Origin: Sulfurovum sp. | Lineage (GTDB): Bacteria > Campylobacterota > Campylobacteria > Campylobacterales > Sulfurovaceae | Direction of reading: 5' to 3' | NCBI GenBank assembly: GCA_028684885.1 | Contig: JAQUFB010000003.1 | Span: 1 to 44,793 of the forward strand | Length of the DNA: 44,793 bases | Shown: piece after piece, positions 21,118 to 32,139 of the stretch | Layout of the letters: every line of letters begins with the position of its first letter | How positions within the stretch are numbered: the stretch's first letter is position 1 | Made by a program: the position numbers and the translations under genes | Notes under the pieces: generated by a model | What the model saw: the letters and a program-made list of their open reading frames with translations, nothing else | Database searches by the model: none | Told to the model about the DNA's origin: nothing

Positions 21118-22770
21118 TTATTTTTTAAATGCATCGCCAAATGCATCACCTAGCGTCATACTATCATCCTGCTCAAGATTGAGTTTTTCCATCGCTTCTC
21201 TCTCTTCTTGACGCTCAAGTCTTCTTACTGAGACTCTGATACGGTCGTTATCCGCATCGATAAAGCTGATCACGCCCTTGATCTCCTGTCCTTTTTCGAC
21301 CTCTTCAAATTTCAGAGGGTGAAGATCTTCCGTTCTGATCAATGCATCAACATTGTCTCCCAGAGAAATAAAGATACCAAAGTCTTTTTTGTCTTTTACT
21401 GTTCCTGTTACAATCGAACCGTTTCTATGATTTTGTGCAAATGCACTTACCGGTGAATCTTCCAAAGCCTTTTTGGAAAGAGATACTTTTTCCGCATCTT
21501 TATCGATCTTGATAATTTTCACTTCAATCTCATCACCTGCTTTAAGCTCTGATTTTGCAGTTTTATTCTTATCCCATGATACTTCTTGGTTATGAAGAAG
21601 GCCTTCAACAGGACCCACAATCACAAAAGCACCGAAATCAGTGACAGACGACACTGTACCTTTTACAACATCACCGACTTTATACTCTGTTGTAAATGCA
21701 TCCATTGGTTTTGGAAGAAGGTTTTTAAGACTTACTCTCAATCTTCTTCCTTCTTTGTCTACCTCGATCACTTCTACATTGATCTCCTGACCATTTTCAA
21801 GGTAATCTTTTGGGTGTTTAACATTTTTATCCCATGAGATCTCTGATACATGAAGGAAGGCTTCAAGATCTTCTCCAAGGTCTACGAATACACCGTATGG
21901 CTCGATATTGGATACCGTAGCTGTCACAGTGTCACCTACTCCGATAATAGAGTCGATATCCGCCCATGGATCCGGGTTTGCATCTTTGATAGAGAGTGAA
22001 AGGTGTCTCTTCTTCTTGTCATACTCAAGTGCAACCACGTTTACTTCATCACCTTCGTTGAAGTATTTTGCAGGATTGACAGGCCCTTTGTGAGAGATCT
22101 GTGAGTAGTGGACAAGACCATCCATCCCACCTACATCTACAAACATACCGTAAGATGTAATCTTTTTCACCGTACCTACTACCGGCTCTTTACTTTCAAG
22201 CAAAGCGTTTACAATCTCATCTGTTTTTGCTTTCTCTCTTTCGATAAGCTCTTTTCTTGATACTACAACTGAACCTTTTTCTTTATCAACTTTTACGATC
22301 ATTGCTTTGACTTTTTTACCGATAGGATCTGTTTTTGATGAAAGGTAAGAAAGTGTGCGCGGCATAAAGAACTCAAGGCCATCTACCTCTACTACATATC
22401 CGCCTTTATTTTTCTTGGTCACAGTACCTTCGATAATATACTCTTGCTCAGGATCGTATTCAGCAATAAACTCATTGATCGCTACCCTACCTTGAGCTGC
22501 TTTATAAGATACTCTACCTCTGCCAAGCGTGACTACTTCGATCTCATCATTTACATTGAAAAGGTTATTGCCTTCTGCATCTTTGATCTCATCAAGGCTG
22601 AGATTTGCATCCCTTCCGCCACCGATATCTACCACTGCCAGATTGTCTTTTTCATCAATTTTTACAATCGTACCTTTTACCAAATCACTTTTTGATTCTG
22701 CTTTCTTGAACGATTCCTCTAGCATCGCCTCAAAATCTACGTCTTCTACTTCGATATCTTCGAACTTCAT
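21118..22770 (-). CDS. rpsA: 30S ribosomal protein S1
   Basis: 550 aa with repeated S1 domains (GTVKKITSYGMFVDVGGMDGLVHYSQIS, GVFVDLGEDLEAFLHVSEISWD, GAFVIVGPVEGLLHNQEVSWDK). Confidence 0.95.
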   Translation of the reverse strand: MKFEDIEVEDVDFEAMLEESFKKAESKSDLVKGTIVKIDEKDNLAVVDIGGGRDANLSLDEIKDAEGNNLFNVNDEIEVVTLGRGRVSYKAAQGRVAINEFIAEYDPEQEYIIEGTVTKKNKGGYVVEVDGLEFFMPRTLSYLSSKTDPIGKKVKAMIVKVDKEKGSVVVSRKELIEREKAKTDEIVNALLESKEPVVGTVKKITSYGMFVDVGGMDGLVHYSQISHKGPVNPAKYFNEGDEVNVVALEYDKKKRHLSLSIKDANPDPWADIDSIIGVGDTVTATVSNIEPYGVFVDLGEDLEAFLHVSEISWDKNVKHPKDYLENGQEINVEVIEVDKEGRRLRVSLKNLLPKPMDAFTTEYKVGDVVKGTVSSVTDFGAFVIVGPVEGLLHNQEVSWDKNKTAKSELKAGDEIEVKIIKIDKDAEKVSLSKKALEDSPVSAFAQNHRNGSIVTGTVKDKKDFGIFISLGDNVDALIRTEDLHPLKFEEVEKGQEIKGVISFIDADNDRIRVSVRRLERQEEREAMEKLNLEQDDSMTLGDAFGDAFKK

Positions 22771-22945
22771 ACCTATCCTTATGTGTACACTAATTTTGTG
22801 ATATTATACCTACTTTTTCCAAAAGAACGCTTACTGACAAGGAGGGTTTTAAGGTACGGAAATGCCGAAGATCTCTATAAAAAAGATGATCTCTTCAGGA
22901 ATATTTTAAGAATTGATATGCTAGGTTTGAGTAATCACTCGTTAC

Positions 22946-24229
22946 TCAAGAGGAAATACTCTCAAGTACATCAAAATAGGTTGGGAAGGTCTTAGCCGTA
23001 CATTCAGGTTCATTGATCGTCACAGATACCGGATCAAGTGCCAGCAGAGAAAAGCACATTGCCATCCTGTGGTCATCATAGGTATCGATCGCTGCATGCT
23101 TCAGCGCTGGAGGGGGTGTCACCTTCAGGTAGTCCTCCCCCTCTTCCACTGCCGCACCGACTTTACGAAGCTCTGTTGCCATCGCAGTGAGCCTATCGGT
23201 CTCTTTGACGCGCCAGTTGTAGATATTGCGCAATGTCGTCGTACCTTCGGCAAAGAGTGCTGTCGTTGCGATCGTCATTGCCGCATCGGGAATATGATTG
23301 AAATCCATATCAATACCATGAAGCTCTCCCCTGCTGACAGCAATATAGGTATCCCCCCATTCCACTTTTGCGCCCATCTTCTCCAGCACATCGGCAAAAC
23401 GGATATCCCCCTGGATGCTCTTTTTGCCGATGCCCGTCACTTTGACCCTGCCCCCTTTGATCGCTCCTGCTGCAAGAAAGTAGGAGGCAGAAGAGGCATC
23501 ACCCTCTACCATAAAGCTCTCAACCGCATGATAGTTCTGCCCGCCTTTGACCTTGAACGTACTATAGTTCTCATTCTCTACAGCAACGCCAAAATCCTTC
23601 ATGATATCCAAAGTAATGTCAATGTAAGGTTTTGAGACCAGTTCGCCTTTGATCCTGATCGTTGTATCATGCTCTATCAGCGGAGCGGCCATCAGCAAAG
23701 CAGTAAGGAACTGGCTGGAGATCGCACCGTCTATCTCAACTTCACCGCCCTCCAGACCGCAAGCCTCGATCAAAAGCGGAGGATACCCTTCGTTTTTTTC
23801 ATACGTGATCTGCGCTCCGGCCTCTCTCAATGCATCGACAAGGTGGCCGATGGGGCGTTCTTCCATACGCGGTTCACCGGTGAGGCGGTATCTTCCTTTT
23901 CCAAGGCAAAGCGCCGCGCAAAGCGGCCGCATTGCCGTACCGGCATTGCCAAGAAAGAGCTCTTTGGTCTCACTGTGTACAAAAGCTCCCCCATTCCCTT
24001 CTACGATACATTCGGTTTTATCCTCTGAGAGCCGGTAGTTCACCCCTAAAACATTCAGGGCATTGAGCATATGGCGTGTATCATCACTCTCCAGAAGGTT
24101 GGTGATCTTTGAAGTGCCTTTAGCCAAAGCTGCAAGCAAGAGTGCCCGGTTCGACAGGCTTTTGGATCCCGGAAGGTTAACCTCTCCATCGATCTTTGAG
24201 ATAGATTTAAGCGTGATAGAGTTCATCAA
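22946..24229 (-). CDS. aroA: 3-phosphoshikimate 1-carboxyvinyltransferase
   Basis: 427 aa; [54 protein letters not shown]. Confidence 0.95.
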   Translation of the reverse strand: MMNSITLKSISKIDGEVNLPGSKSLSNRALLLAALAKGTSKITNLLESDDTRHMLNALNVLGVNYRLSEDKTECIVEGNGGAFVHSETKELFLGNAGTAMRPLCAALCLGKGRYRLTGEPRMEERPIGHLVDALREAGAQITYEKNEGYPPLLIEACGLEGGEVEIDGAISSQFLTALLMAAPLIEHDTTIRIKGELVSKPYIDITLDIMKDFGVAVENENYSTFKVKGGQNYHAVESFMVEGDASSASYFLAAGAIKGGRVKVTGIGKKSIQGDIRFADVLEKMGAKVEWGDTYIAVSRGELHGIDMDFNHIPDAAMTIATTALFAEGTTTLRNIYNWRVKETDRLTAMATELRKVGAAVEEGEDYLKVTPPPALKHAAIDTYDDHRMAMCFSLLALDPVSVTINEPECTAKTFPTYFDVLESISS

Positions 24230-24234
24230 TATCC

Positions 24235-25071
24235 CTATTTTTTCATACTTTCGATCTTATCGATCACGTTTTGAACAACCCAGTCAGGTGTTGAAGCACC
24301 GGCAGAGATCCCGCAGAGTTCTTTCCCCTCGAACCAGGAGGGATCCAGCTCCTGCTCATTCTCGATCAGGTAGCTCTCCTCGCAGTCACGTTTGCAGATA
24401 CTGTGCAGCTGCTTTGTGTTGGAGGAGTGTTTGCCGCCGATGACGATCATCACATCCGCACGTTTTGCCAGCGCTGCTGCCGCATCCTGGTTTTCAAAGG
24501 TCGCATTGCAGATCGTATTGAAGACACGTACTTCTTTGCGTGTCAGGATCAACGCATTGACGATCTTGAGAAAATCTTCTGGCTTTCTGGTCGTTTGCGA
24601 GACCAGGGCTACTTTACCGCTAAGGGGCAACGATTCCAGCTCTTCTGCTTCAAGTACGATAAATGCATCCTCGGGGTTGACGGCATAACTTACCACCCCT
24701 TTGATCTCAGGATGGTTCTTGTCGCCAAAGATGATGATGGAATATCCCTCTTTACTCATTTTCTCGACGATCTGCTGAGGCGTTGTCACATAGGGGCAGG
24801 TCGCATCGATTACTCTGTTTTTCTGCGCTTTTAAAACTTCAAGTTCGTGTTTAGGGATACCATGCGTACGGATCACTACAGCATCATCGGCATCGATATC
24901 CTCAAGTGTTTCGGCCAAACCGATATTGAACCCCTCTTGGAGTCGATTGATCTCATCTTTATTGTGGATAAGAGGGCCATATGTTTTGCTTCCCTTATGC
25001 TCTTCTGCGATACGGATCGCCCGTTTGACACCAAAACAAAAACCGTAAGAGGAAGCCAGCTCAATTTTCAT
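24235..25071 (-). CDS. ispH: 4-hydroxy-3-methylbut-2-enyl diphosphate reductase
   Basis: [24 protein letters not shown]...; the longer ORF to 25116 overlaps pheT, so the start is placed at MKIEL. Confidence 0.93.
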   Translation of the reverse strand: MKIELASSYGFCFGVKRAIRIAEEHKGSKTYGPLIHNKDEINRLQEGFNIGLAETLEDIDADDAVVIRTHGIPKHELEVLKAQKNRVIDATCPYVTTPQQIVEKMSKEGYSIIIFGDKNHPEIKGVVSYAVNPEDAFIVLEAEELESLPLSGKVALVSQTTRKPEDFLKIVNALILTRKEVRVFNTICNATFENQDAAAALAKRADVMIVIGGKHSSNTKQLHSICKRDCEESYLIENEQELDPSWFEGKELCGISAGASTPDWVVQNVIDKIESMKK

Positions 25072-25078
25072 CATCTGC

Positions 25079-27415
25079 CTACCTGATTTGTGCATGAAAT
25101 GCTTCTGCCAGCGCACTCATGATACTGTCCATTACTTTCTCGATATCACCCTCTTTGAGTGTATCTTCCATAGACTGGATAAAGAAACGGATCGTCAAAC
25201 TTTTCTTCTCGCCCAGTTTTTCATCTTCATAGATATCTACCGGATACGCATCTTTCAGCATCGGAAGATCAAGACCCTTGATTACCTTTGCGACTTCATA
25301 GTAGAGGATCGATTTGTCGATCACTACGGAAAGGTCTTTATAGACCCCTTGGAATCTGGAAACCCCCTCGGCATTGATATGCTTTGGCAGCAGCGGGTCA
25401 AGATCGATCTCGGCAATAAATGTCACCGGGATATCGTAACTCTCCTGTACTGTCGGATGAAGCTTGGAGAGATACCCGCATACTCTGCCGTCCACTACGA
25501 TCTCTGCAGACTGGTAGGGATGGATCAATCCATTACTTCTGCTGCAGGGCACCAGTTCAAACGCACCGATGATCGCACTGATCTTATCGACGAATGCAGC
25601 AAAATCGATCGACTTTGGTTTGCCTGCATTCTGCACACTTTCGCTCTCAGAATGTCCCGAAACAACAAAAGAGAGTACCTCTTTTTCCTGTCTCTGGGGA
25701 TCAAATACCGTACCTATCTCAAAGAGGGGGATAGACTTTTTGGAGTAGCTTACATTCCGCTTCACTGCCTGCAGGAGGTTGGTCAGAATCGTGGTCCTGA
25801 GCGTATTCAGCTCCTCTGCGATCGGATTGGAAAGCTCCAGTTTCTCCTCTACTGTAGGAAAACCGTACTTTTCCAGTACCGTTTTTTGCGTAAAGATATA
25901 GCTTACATTCTCATAAAAGCCGCATCCTACAGCACGGTTTTTGAAGGCTTTTTTCACCTTGTACCTGTCCGACGTGGTATTGAGGCGGTTTGCTTCGGTA
26001 AATGCCAGCGGTTTTGCTTCGATATGGTTGATCCCGATGATCCTCACGATCTCTTCAGCCACATCCTGGACATTTTTGATGTCATGCCTAAAGAGCGGGA
26101 TGGTTGCAGAGACCACGGTCTCATCTACCGAGCTGATCACAAATTCCAGATGCTGCAGAATCGAAACGATCCTGCTCTTCTCTATCTCCATACCTATAAT
26201 CGATGAAATCTCTTTCGTATCCACCGCAATCGCCTCTTTCTCCCTGCTTACCTCCACACGGAGCGCACCCTCATAACAGGAGAACTCAAAATAGGTATCA
26301 AGCAGCATCGAGAGGTAACTGAGCCCGAAAGCCAAGTCGGGGTTGCTCCCTCTTGAAGTATAATAGTAGAGGTCATCCGTAACAAAAGAGGCTTCGGCAC
26401 TCCAAACCGCTTCCACCATCACATCGGGGTTGATATAGCTGGCTTCTATCAGTATCTGATCGCTCTCATCAGTTGCTTTCGCCGTTTCATCCTGGTTGAC
26501 ACCGACTGTTGAAAACACTTTGCCGTTGCCTACAACTTCTACGATCCCTTTCTCTGAGGAACGTACGGATACTGTGACCTTTTCATCTTTGCGGAAGAGG
26601 CTGCTTTGATAGGCTCGCAGTGCAATACCCGTCGTATGCATCGCATACTTCAGCATCGCATCGAGTTTCCCCTCTGTACTTTCATCGATCATCGCAAGCC
26701 TGAGGCTGATAAGGAAACTGCTGTGCGCCTGTTCAAGATTTGCCAGTTTATAGTAGAGGTCTGCATCGATCTCTCCCTCCTGGTGGATCTCCGCTTCTCT
26801 GGCAATACCGAGCTTCATCTTCTCTTCCTGCTTGTACTCAAATACCTTCAGTTCCCTGTCCAGCGCCACACTCAGGTCTCTGGCTACACCATAAATACTC
26901 AGACAGTCCCCTCGGTTTGCCGTGAGCTCAAGCTCAAAGATCGTATCGGCCACTGCAGGATATGCCCCCAGCTCTTTGCCGACTTCAAGGGCTCCGATAC
27001 TCTCATCAAGGATCATAATCCCATCACCCATAGCAGGCAGCCCAAGCTCGGTAGAGGAGCATACCATCCCTTCGCTCTCAACACCACGCAGTTTAGCATG
27101 TTTGATCACAAAATCACCCGGCAACTCCGCACCGATCGTCGCAACGGCTACATACTCCGCATTCACCACATTGGCTGCGCCGCAGACGATCTGTCTTGTT
27201 CCCGTACCCACATTAATCTTGCATACATTCAGTTTGTCCGCATCGGGATGTTTTTCACAAGAGAGCACCTTACCGACAACCACTTTCTCCGGTATCGTAA
27301 TCTTTTTGATGCTGTCTACTTCCAGCCCGATCGCATTGAAAGTCTTATAAAGCGTATCATTGGATACATCGCTAAGGTCTATAAATTCATTTAACCAAGA
27401 TCTTGTTACTATCAT
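25079..27415 (-). CDS. pheT: Phenylalanine--tRNA ligase beta subunit
   Basis: 778 aa; [22 protein letters not shown], tRNA-binding domain [18 protein letters not shown]-terminal anticodon-binding-like domain. Confidence 0.95.
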   Translation of the reverse strand: MIVTRSWLNEFIDLSDVSNDTLYKTFNAIGLEVDSIKKITIPEKVVVGKVLSCEKHPDADKLNVCKINVGTGTRQIVCGAANVVNAEYVAVATIGAELPGDFVIKHAKLRGVESEGMVCSSTELGLPAMGDGIMILDESIGALEVGKELGAYPAVADTIFELELTANRGDCLSIYGVARDLSVALDRELKVFEYKQEEKMKLGIAREAEIHQEGEIDADLYYKLANLEQAHSSFLISLRLAMIDESTEGKLDAMLKYAMHTTGIALRAYQSSLFRKDEKVTVSVRSSEKGIVEVVGNGKVFSTVGVNQDETAKATDESDQILIEASYINPDVMVEAVWSAEASFVTDDLYYYTSRGSNPDLAFGLSYLSMLLDTYFEFSCYEGALRVEVSREKEAIAVDTKEISSIIGMEIEKSRIVSILQHLEFVISSVDETVVSATIPLFRHDIKNVQDVAEEIVRIIGINHIEAKPLAFTEANRLNTTSDRYKVKKAFKNRAVGCGFYENVSYIFTQKTVLEKYGFPTVEEKLELSNPIAEELNTLRTTILTNLLQAVKRNVSYSKKSIPLFEIGTVFDPQRQEKEVLSFVVSGHSESESVQNAGKPKSIDFAAFVDKISAIIGAFELVPCSRSNGLIHPYQSAEIVVDGRVCGYLSKLHPTVQESYDIPVTFIAEIDLDPLLPKHINAEGVSRFQGVYKDLSVVIDKSILYYEVAKVIKGLDLPMLKDAYPVDIYEDEKLGEKKSLTIRFFIQSMEDTLKEGDIEKVMDSIMSALAEAFHAQIR

Positions 27416-28404
27416 CTAAACTGCTCCAACAAACGAATATCTCCTTCAAAAAGCGACCTCAAGTCAGGGATTTGGTGAATAAGCATAGCAATGCGCTCAA
27501 TTCCCAAACCAAATGCGTAACCGCTTACATCGTCATATCCTACGGCTTTAAAGACGTTCGGATCGACGATCCCGCAACCGAGAATTTCTATCCAACCAGT
27601 GTGGGAACAGACACGACATCCGTCTCCACCACAAAATGGACAGCTAATATCAGCTTCAGCCGACGGTTCGGTGAAAGGGAAAAAACTCGGTCTGAAGCGC
27701 ACTTCGACATCTCCGAACAAATAGCGCAGGAAATCTGTCAGAATCGCTTTGAGGTTCGCAAAACTGATCTTGCCTTTCTCATCGACGACCAATCCCTCTA
27801 CCTGATGAAACATCGGTGTGTGTGTCACGTCATAGTCACGTCTGAAGACCGACCCCGGTGCGATCATACGGATCGGCGGCTTAGTCTCTAGCATCGTACG
27901 GATCTGTACCGGTGAGGTATGCGTACGAAGAAGGGAACCGTCACCGAAGTAGAATGTATCCTGCATATCGCGTGCCGGGTGGTACTTTGGCAGGTTAAGT
28001 GCTTCGAAGTTATGAAAGTCATCCTCTACCATCGGGCCGCTCTCGACTGCGAAGTTGAGCGCTATAAAATAGTCGATGATCTTATCCATCGTCTCCATTA
28101 CCGGATGCAACGCTCCCTTCTGTACCTTGTTTCCGTAAAGAGAGACATCGATCGCTTCAGCTTTGAGAAGCTTCTCTATCTCTTCGGCCTTCAACGCTTC
28201 ATAACGTGTGTCAAAACGCTCCTGCAGCACAGCTTTGGTTTGGTTGAGGCCCTCGGCAAATGCTTTCTTCTCAGGCCCCGGGATATCTTTCATCTTCGCA
28301 AACTCTGCAGCAAGCACACCCTTTTTGCCGAAAAGTTCCACACGTACTTTTTCCAGTGCTTCAAGCGACGCAGCCTGAACGATTTTCTCTTCTAATTCTT
28401 TCAT
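27412..28404 (-). CDS. pheS: Phenylalanine--tRNA ligase alpha subunit
   Basis: 330 aa; [62 protein letters not shown]; overlaps pheT by 4 bp. Confidence 0.96.
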   Translation of the reverse strand: MKELEEKIVQAASLEALEKVRVELFGKKGVLAAEFAKMKDIPGPEKKAFAEGLNQTKAVLQERFDTRYEALKAEEIEKLLKAEAIDVSLYGNKVQKGALHPVMETMDKIIDYFIALNFAVESGPMVEDDFHNFEALNLPKYHPARDMQDTFYFGDGSLLRTHTSPVQIRTMLETKPPIRMIAPGSVFRRDYDVTHTPMFHQVEGLVVDEKGKISFANLKAILTDFLRYLFGDVEVRFRPSFFPFTEPSAEADISCPFCGGDGCRVCSHTGWIEILGCGIVDPNVFKAVGYDDVSGYAFGLGIERIAMLIHQIPDLRSLFEGDIRLLEQFR

Positions 28405-28489
28405 ACAATCCTCTGTAGATGACTTCTATGTATATTGCCGTGATTTTATCGAAAAGTTGCTAACAGTGGGATTTATTATGCTTTATCTG

Positions 28490-28498
28490 TGTTATAAT
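28490..28498 (+). promoter_or_regulatory. Candidate extended -10 promoter for the HIT gene
   Basis: TGTTATAAT (TGnTATAAT) about 34 bp upstream of ATG 28532. Confidence 0.5.
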
Positions 28499-28531
28499 TG
28501 CCCATGAAAAGCGTAATAAAGGACAAGCAGT

Positions 28532-28885
28532 ATGTGTATATTTTGTAAAATCGTAAACGGAGAAATTCCGAACAATACCGTGCATGAAAGTGAGCATTTT
28601 CTGGCATTTCATGACCTCTATCCCAAGGCGCCCATCCATATCCTTATCATCCCTAAAATCCATGTAGAGTGTTTTCAGGAGGTAAGTGCAGAGACCATGG
28701 CGGGACTGACGCTCTTTGCACAGGAGGTCGCGAGAAAAGTAGGTATCGCCGAAACGGGATACAGGCTCATTACCAACAACGGAGAGGACGGCGGACAGGA
28801 GGTTTTCCATCTTCACTTCCATCTGCTCGGCGGTGCTAAACTCACCTGGGACCACTCCCACGAAGATGCACACAGAAGTATCTAG
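28532..28885 (+). CDS. HIT family (HinT-like) nucleotide-binding protein
   Basis: 117 aa; CIFCKIVNGEIPNNTVHESEHFLAFHDLYPKAPIHILIIPK and HLHFHLLGG (HxHxHxx). Confidence 0.95.
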   Translation: MCIFCKIVNGEIPNNTVHESEHFLAFHDLYPKAPIHILIIPKIHVECFQEVSAETMAGLTLFAQEVARKVGIAETGYRLITNNGEDGGQEVFHLHFHLLGGAKLTWDHSHEDAHRSI

Positions 28886-29046
28886 CCCTCTTCTCTCCCA
28901 CTCTTTATCGGGAGATACTGGCTATGAGAGAATCACTGTTGCATGTTCTCTCATACCCATCTCTCTTCACTACCTTTAAAACAAGATAAATTTTATCCTA
29001 TTAATCTACTAAGCACAATTCATGTATACTTATTCAATTATCATTG

Positions 29047-29122
29047 TATCTGGGGGTGGCAGTTTTGCCTGAGAAATACCCTTTGAACCTGATCCGGGTC
29101 ATGCCGGCGTAGGAAAGAGCAC
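29047..29122 (+). promoter_or_regulatory. TPP (THI-element) riboswitch upstream of the TonB receptor operon
   Basis: CTGGGGGTGGCAGTTTTGCCTGAGAAATACCCTTTGAACCTGATCCGGGTCATGCCGGCGTAGGAAAGA contains the conserved CUGAGA, ACCCUUUGAACCUGAUC and GCCGGCGUAGG blocks. Confidence 0.93.
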
Positions 29123-29190
29123 TTTCATCACTTCAAAATTTCTCCCTCTCACCCGAAAATACACCGATAAATCTATAAATCGAGGATAGT

Positions 29191-31269
29191 ATGATGCATA
29201 CAAAACTGTTACCCCTGTCACTGATCACTGCTATGGCACTGCAAAGTGCGTATGCAGAGAGTACTACAGAACTTGACCCTATCGTGGTCAGTTCGGATTT
29301 CAGGGAGAAAAAACTCTCAGAAACAAACAATGCAGTCACAGTAATCGGAGAGGAGGGAATTTACGACAAAGCCTCTCAAGCATTTATCGAAACATTATCC
29401 AGTACGCCAAATGTAAATTTTACTACCGGTGCATCTAAAGCCAAGTTCATTCAAATTAGAGGAATTGGAGAAAGAGGACAATATCAGTATCCCCTCAATC
29501 CATCAGTTGGCCTAATAGTAGATGGGGTAGACTTTTCATATATCTCTTTGGGTGCATCTATGTTTGATGTAAAACAGATTGAAGTACTTAGAGGGCCACA
29601 AGGAACTACATTTGGGGCAAATGGATTAGCTGGTGTGGTAAGTGTGCAAAGTAATGAACCGACAAGAGAAACAGAAGGCCACATCGAAGCAACGGTAGGC
29701 AACTACAATACCAAAGCTTTTGGAGCTGCTATGGGTGGAGAAATCAATAAAAACCTCTTGGGAAGATTCTCGATCTATAAAAATACTTCTGACGGTTTTA
29801 TGAAAAACAGTACCTATGATCGTGACGATACCAATAATATTGACGAACTGATAGCTAAAACACAATTACGTTGGTTCGTGTCAGAGAAGCATACGATTGA
29901 TTTAAAGTACACTCATATAGATATCGACAATGGTTATGACGCTTTTACTTTAGATAATTCTTGGATATCAAAAGCTGACGAACCGGGTAAAGATAAACAG
30001 AAAACTGATGCACTTTTCATGCAATCCCAATACGAATTTGAAACAACGAATTGGATTACGAAACTTGAAGGCAGCAAAAGCGATATTTTGTATAAGTACG
30101 ATAACGATTGGTCATATGCAGGTGCGATTGAAGACGGTGTAGTACAATATTCAGGGAGTGACTCATATGACAGAGAATACAAGAGTTGGAGTATAGATAC
30201 AAAATTGCTTTCCGATGATGCACATAAAATATTTAACGGAACAACGGATTGGACCTTGGGGCTATATCATAAAAACCAGAAACAAAAATTAGCTAGGCTC
30301 GAAAGATATGAAGAGTGGTATACACCATTAAACTCAAAGTATGATACCAAATCAACTGCCCTTTATGGACAAATTAATACTCAAATCGATTCTAAACTAT
30401 CCCTTGTTACGGGTTTAAGACTTGAGCAATGGGAAGCAAAATACAGTGACGATAATAATGACGATCTTAAATATGATGAGACAATAGCAGGTGGAAAGGT
30501 TGGATTAAACTATCAAATCAATCCATCTAACTTAATGTATTTAACTCTTTCTCGCGGTTATAAACCAGGTGGCTTCAATATTGAAAATCTCTTAACAGAT
30601 GTAGATACTACTAGCTATGATACAGAATATTTATGGAATCTTGAGGCAGGTTATAACTCATCATATTTTGAAGGTAAACTATTAAGCCGTTTAAATATCT
30701 TCTATTCCAAACGTAAAGATATACAAATTGGCACGGACATTCAAGTAGAAGATAGCTATGAAACATATATTTCAAATGCATCCAGCGGACATAGTTATGG
30801 TTTAGAATCAAGTTTGGTATTCTTAGCAACTGATAATTTAGAGCTATACAGCAACATTGGCTTATTGAAAACAAATTTTGATGAGTATGATAACCAAAAC
30901 GAAGAGGCTTATGATATCGAAGAAAGAGAATTTGCACAGGCACCGACATATCAATATGATATTGGATTTAAATACATGATTTCGGACAATTTATTAATAA
31001 AATCCAATATGACCGGTAGAGACAGTTTTTACTTTTCAGATGGACATGATCAAAAATCAAAAGCGTATAATCTTTTAAATGCAAGTATAGAATATATAAA
31101 TGGCAACTGGAGTGCTATTCTTTGGGGTAAAAACCTGACTGATAAGGAATATGCAACGAGAGGATTTTACTGGGCCAATACTCCTGCTGATGACTGGGGC
31201 AACACTAAACTATATACTCAAAAAGGCAACCCAAGAACCTTCGGTCTGACCGTATCGTACGACTTCTAA
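29191..31269 (+). CDS. TonB-dependent outer membrane receptor (predicted thiamine or thiamine-precursor uptake)
   Basis: 692 aa; signal peptide, TonB-box-like ELDPIVVSS, plug DVKQIEVLRGPQGTTFGANGLAGVVSVQS, C-terminal beta-strand ending NPRTFGLTVSYDF; preceded by a TPP riboswitch. Confidence 0.92.
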   Translation: MMHTKLLPLSLITAMALQSAYAESTTELDPIVVSSDFREKKLSETNNAVTVIGEEGIYDKASQAFIETLSSTPNVNFTTGASKAKFIQIRGIGERGQYQYPLNPSVGLIVDGVDFSYISLGASMFDVKQIEVLRGPQGTTFGANGLAGVVSVQSNEPTRETEGHIEATVGNYNTKAFGAAMGGEINKNLLGRFSIYKNTSDGFMKNSTYDRDDTNNIDELIAKTQLRWFVSEKHTIDLKYTHIDIDNGYDAFTLDNSWISKADEPGKDKQKTDALFMQSQYEFETTNWITKLEGSKSDILYKYDNDWSYAGAIEDGVVQYSGSDSYDREYKSWSIDTKLLSDDAHKIFNGTTDWTLGLYHKNQKQKLARLERYEEWYTPLNSKYDTKSTALYGQINTQIDSKLSLVTGLRLEQWEAKYSDDNNDDLKYDETIAGGKVGLNYQINPSNLMYLTLSRGYKPGGFNIENLLTDVDTTSYDTEYLWNLEAGYNSSYFEGKLLSRLNIFYSKRKDIQIGTDIQVEDSYETYISNASSGHSYGLESSLVFLATDNLELYSNIGLLKTNFDEYDNQNEEAYDIEEREFAQAPTYQYDIGFKYMISDNLLIKSNMTGRDSFYFSDGHDQKSKAYNLLNASIEYINGNWSAILWGKNLTDKEYATRGFYWANTPADDWGNTKLYTQKGNPRTFGLTVSYDF

Positions 31270-31278
31270 GGAGCTACC

Positions 31279-31533
31279 ATGCAGATCTCTGTAGATATCA
31301 GTCTCTACCCCCTCAAAGAGGGGTATGAGCAGCCGATCCTGGACTTCATCGCCGCACTGGAGAAAGAGCCGAACATAGCTATCGTACGCAATGAACTGAG
31401 CACCCAGATACACGGGGATTATGCTATCATTATGCCACTGCTGCAAGAGGAGATATATGCCGTTTTCGAGGAACTTCCCGATTCGGTATTTGTCCTCAAA
31501 CTTGTAGGAAACAACCGCCAAGGTATCTATTAG
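31279..31533 (+). CDS. Small YkoF/MTH1187-like thiamine-binding-fold protein
   Basis: 84 aa; MQISVDISLYPLKEGYEQPILDFIAALEKEPNIAIVRNELSTQIHGDY; pattern resembles the YkoF-like superfamily; TPP-regulated operon context. Confidence 0.7.
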   Translation: MQISVDISLYPLKEGYEQPILDFIAALEKEPNIAIVRNELSTQIHGDYAIIMPLLQEEIYAVFEELPDSVFVLKLVGNNRQGIY

Positions 31534-32139
31534 ATGAATGTTGATCTCGACGCCATACTCACCGCGTTTACTGCCATGCCCATAGGGGAGATCATCGCCG
31601 TCATACTCGGGATACTCTATATCATCCTCGCAGCAAAAGAGTCTGCATGGTGTTGGGTGTCAGGGTTTTTCAGTACCCTGATCTATACGATCCTTTTCTG
31701 GGAAGGGCAGCTGCTCTCCTCCGCACTCCTCAACTTCTACTATATGGGGATGTCAATCTACGGTTTTATCCTCTGGAAACGCGGCGAAGGAAGAGAGGAA
31801 AAATCTCTTGCCGTCACTTCCTGGCCGCTTTCCAGACATCTCTTCGCTATTGTGACCGGAGTGCTCTTCAGCCTTTTTGCCGGGTACCTTCTGACTGCCT
31901 ATACCCCGGCACGCCTCCCCTATCTTGATGCTGTGGTCATGGTCTTTTCCATATTCGCGACCTGGATGCTCGCACAAAAGATACTGCAAAACTGGCTCTA
32001 CTGGATGGTGATCGACGTTGCTGCGATCACACTCTACTGGTCGACAGGATACTACGTCACGATCATTCTTTTCACGATCTACGTCATACTCTCAGGCTAT
32101 GGCTATTTCAGCTGGCGCAAGTCCAAGGCAGGTGTATAG
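31534..32139 (+). CDS. pnuT: PnuC-family transporter, predicted thiamine transporter PnuT
   Basis: 201 aa polytopic; ILGILYIILAAKESAWCWVSGFFSTLIYTILFWEGQLLSSALLNFYYMGMSIYGFILWKRG is PnuC-like; TPP operon context favours PnuT. Confidence 0.85.
   Translation: MNVDLDAILTAFTAMPIGEIIAVILGILYIILAAKESAWCWVSGFFSTLIYTILFWEGQLLSSALLNFYYMGMSIYGFILWKRGEGREEKSLAVTSWPLSRHLFAIVTGVLFSLFAGYLLTAYTPARLPYLDAVVMVFSIFATWMLAQKILQNWLYWMVIDVAAITLYWSTGYYVTIILFTIYVILSGYGYFSWRKSKAGV

Noticed and set aside
23069-23635. 188-aa plus-strand ORF inside aroA
   Set aside because: Antisense shadow ORF with no family signature.
25088-26206. 372-aa plus-strand ORF
   Set aside because: Antisense to pheT with no family signature; shadow ORF.
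28460-28873. 137-aa minus-strand ORF overlapping the HIT gene
   Set aside because: The plus-strand HIT protein has clear motifs (HLHFHLL); the opposite ORF is a shadow.
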